Shown in pieces: positions 62,469-64,000 of a DNA stretch of 64,000 nucleotides. The notes beneath the pieces were generated by a model. It did no database searches, was not told where the DNA came from, and saw only the letters and a program-made list of their open reading frames with translations. The translations under genes and the position numbers were made by a program. This DNA is from Flammeovirga aprica JL-4 (GTDB taxonomy: Bacteria; Bacteroidota; Bacteroidia; Cytophagales; Flammeovirgaceae): the NCBI RefSeq assembly GCF_012844305.1, contig NZ_JABANE010000027.1:25386-89385 (forward strand), in the 5' to 3' direction. Each line of letters starts with the position of its first letter. Position 1 is the stretch's first letter.

Positions 62469-63887
62469 ATGAACTGTAACACACCTACTATAAAAAGCCT
62501 TTCTTCTCGAGCGTTTATGCTATTGGTTAGCATATTTATGTTGAGTCAACCTCTTCAAGCACAGGAAGATATTACTTCTACTGTAGAATATAAACTTGCT
62601 TATAATCTTGGCGTTCAAGCTACATTATACGGTTGGGCACCGGTAATGATGGACGTGGCATTGGAACATCAAACTTCGGTAGACGCTCCAATGAACAACG
62701 GTCAAGCACCGTTAAATCAATTAGGGCCAATCACAAGACTTTGGGATTATAGAGACCGCTCTTATACTACCCCAAACAATGATACTTATTATATTCAAGG
62801 TTGGGCATATTTAGAGAATAACCCTATGGTATTGTTTATTCCTGAAGTGAAAAACAGATACTTTATCGAACAAATTCTAGACATGTACACTGAGTCAGTT
62901 GTGGATTTATGTAATGCTACTATTGGTGATAAAGGCGGGTATTTTATCCTTGCCAAAAGAGGAGAGACGTTTGAAAATCCAGACAACTTACCTGTACATT
63001 ATTCTAACACAAGATACATTTGGTTAGCGGGTCGTTTAGGAGTAGATGCTTCTGAAGCAGATCATAAAATTGCTCAAGAATTACAGAAGGAATTCAGATT
63101 AATGCCTTTGTCTGATTATCCAAACGGTGGTCAAAACCCAGAGCCATTAGTGGCTGTTGGAGCTCCAAAAGTCAACTTCCCGAAAGGAATGGACTGGTTT
63201 GAAAGATTTGATAGAGTGTTAGCTGAAAACTATCTTGAAGAAGATAGAAGCTTAACAGATCAATTCAAATACATTGGTATTGGTAACGGTAAAATGGACG
63301 AATTGACTGAGGTTCAAAAAGAAGCGATGGTCAAAGGTTTTGGAGATGCTTTCCAAATGATTTTACACACAGCGAAGAATACTAATACTCCTGTCAATGG
63401 ATGGAACTATGAGTACAATGCTGGTAAATATGGTGCTGATTATCTTCAAAGAGCAGCAATCAATATGAACTCAATTGGTTTGAACTCACCAGAAAGAGCT
63501 ATGTATCCAAAAAGATATTTTGATGATAAAGGTGAGGTGTTAAACGGTAAAAATGCTTACGAAATCACATTGCCAGCAGATATGGCAGTAAATAAAGAAG
63601 TTGGTGGTTTCTGGTCAATCACTATGTATGACGCTGAAGATCGTTTTATGGTGGATAACGAAATTGACAGATACAAAGTAGGTTCAATGACTGAGGGAAT
63701 GGTTTATAACAAAGATGGATCTTTGACGATTTATATCTCTCACGAAAAGCCAAAAAATAAAAAACAACTTAAAAACTGGTTACCTGCACCAAATGCAGAC
63801 TTTATGTTACAGTGTAGACTGTATGAGCCTAATGAAAAAGTCGTCATCGGTGAATTTCATTTACCTGAATTATATAAGGTAAAATAG
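62469..63887 (+). CDS. Exported DUF1254/DUF1214 protein
   Basis: 472 residues with a signal peptide (hydrophobic AFMLLVSIFMLSQPLQA, cleaved before QEDIT). DUF1254 covers about 60-200 (LGVQATLYGWAPVMMD, NDTYYIQGWAYLEN) and DUF1214 the C-terminal part (GFWSITMYDAEDRFMVDN, ending LPAPNADFMLQCRLYEP). It is periplasmic; the function is unknown but members are often induced under stress. A terminator follows 16 bp later. The AraC gene upstream is its probable regulator. Confidence 0.92.
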   Translation: MNCNTPTIKSLSSRAFMLLVSIFMLSQPLQAQEDITSTVEYKLAYNLGVQATLYGWAPVMMDVALEHQTSVDAPMNNGQAPLNQLGPITRLWDYRDRSYTTPNNDTYYIQGWAYLENNPMVLFIPEVKNRYFIEQILDMYTESVVDLCNATIGDKGGYFILAKRGETFENPDNLPVHYSNTRYIWLAGRLGVDASEADHKIAQELQKEFRLMPLSDYPNGGQNPEPLVAVGAPKVNFPKGMDWFERFDRVLAENYLEEDRSLTDQFKYIGIGNGKMDELTEVQKEAMVKGFGDAFQMILHTAKNTNTPVNGWNYEYNAGKYGADYLQRAAINMNSIGLNSPERAMYPKRYFDDKGEVLNGKNAYEITLPADMAVNKEVGGFWSITMYDAEDRFMVDNEIDRYKVGSMTEGMVYNKDGSLTIYISHEKPKNKKQLKNWLPAPNADFMLQCRLYEPNEKVVIGEFHLPELYKVK

Positions 63888-63903
63888 TAAATTGTGTTTG
63901 TTG

Positions 63904-63935
63904 AGCTCTAGAGGGAAACCTCTAGAGCTTTTTTG
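63904..63935 (+). terminator. Terminator after the DUF1254 gene
   Basis: GCTCTAGAGG / CCTCTAGAGC perfect 10-bp stem with a 4-nt loop and a TTTTTT tail. Confidence 0.9.
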
Positions 63936-64000
63936 TTTGCCCTGCATGCAAACTATCCCGACAGCTTGAAAGAAAGCTGTTTCGCCCCTCGGAGGGAAGA

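Noticed and set aside
63946..64000. Hairpin ACAGCTTGAAAGAAAGCTGT at the right edge
   Set aside because: Probably the start of another repeat or a short hairpin, but it is cut by the window edge and has no second copy here.

Overview
The window looks like a chromosomal segment of a marine, polysaccharide-degrading member of the Bacteroidota, most like Flammeovirga and relatives (Cytophagales). This rests on low GC, weak Shine-Dalgarno sites, TAnnTTTG-type -7 promoter elements, several large secreted glycosidases ending in type IX secretion (T9SS) sorting domains, AsmA- and BamA-like envelope proteins, and many lipoproteins. The genus is an inference. I saw no rRNA, tRNA, CRISPR array, transposase, integrase or SusC/SusD pair.

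Left part (1-8.8 kb): after the 3' end of a secreted mutarotase-fold protein comes a co-directional cluster of SDR sugar dehydrogenase, SMP-30 lactonase, FAH-family dehydratase, D-2-hydroxyacid dehydrogenase, GH43 beta-xylosidase and ketoglutarate-semialdehyde-type aldehyde dehydrogenase. Together this resembles a Weimberg (oxidative, non-phosphorylating) pentose pathway fed by xylo-oligosaccharides; only the sugar-acid dehydratase is missing. Next are a 1330-residue GH13 amylase with four starch-binding modules (9.3-13.3 kb), small regulators and a methyltransferase, and a GH5/CBM6 enzyme gene cut by an in-frame TAA (15.8-18.5 kb).

Middle part (18.7-35.3 kb): nitronate monooxygenase, a small P-loop kinase, a sulfatase, a histidine kinase/response regulator pair with two downstream promoters built on the same plan, a frameshifted isochorismatase, a GH19 chitinase with T9SS tail, a BamA-like outer-membrane protein, a GNAT acetyltransferase and a large AsmA-like protein.

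Mannose locus (35.6-47.3 kb): GntR/UTRA regulator with an operator-like inverted repeat at its start, ROK sugar kinase, type I phosphomannose isomerase-like protein, MFS sugar porter, a six-hairpin glycosidase-like lipoprotein, a GH92 alpha-mannosidase and a PA14-containing GH3 enzyme. The order suggests release, uptake, phosphorylation and isomerisation of mannose from mannan or N-glycans.

Right part (48-64 kb): accessory-looking small genes (hydrolase, lipoproteins, metallophosphoesterase, macro domain), three AraC regulators, two short-chain/NAD-binding oxidoreductases, an alpha/beta hydrolase with Cys at the nucleophile position, an ABC-2 transporter operon led by a membrane protein with an M15-like tail, and a DUF1254 protein.

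The intergenic DNA is rich in repeats: a 162-bp TA-flanked MITE in two copies, a multi-hairpin REP-like element of about 139 bp, a composite inverted-repeat family around a near-palindrome, 26-nt GTAGGGG hairpins that supply gene stop codons, and two further repeat pairs. These repeats, the two broken genes and the twin promoters are the most unusual content. I did not identify a clearly novel multi-gene system.
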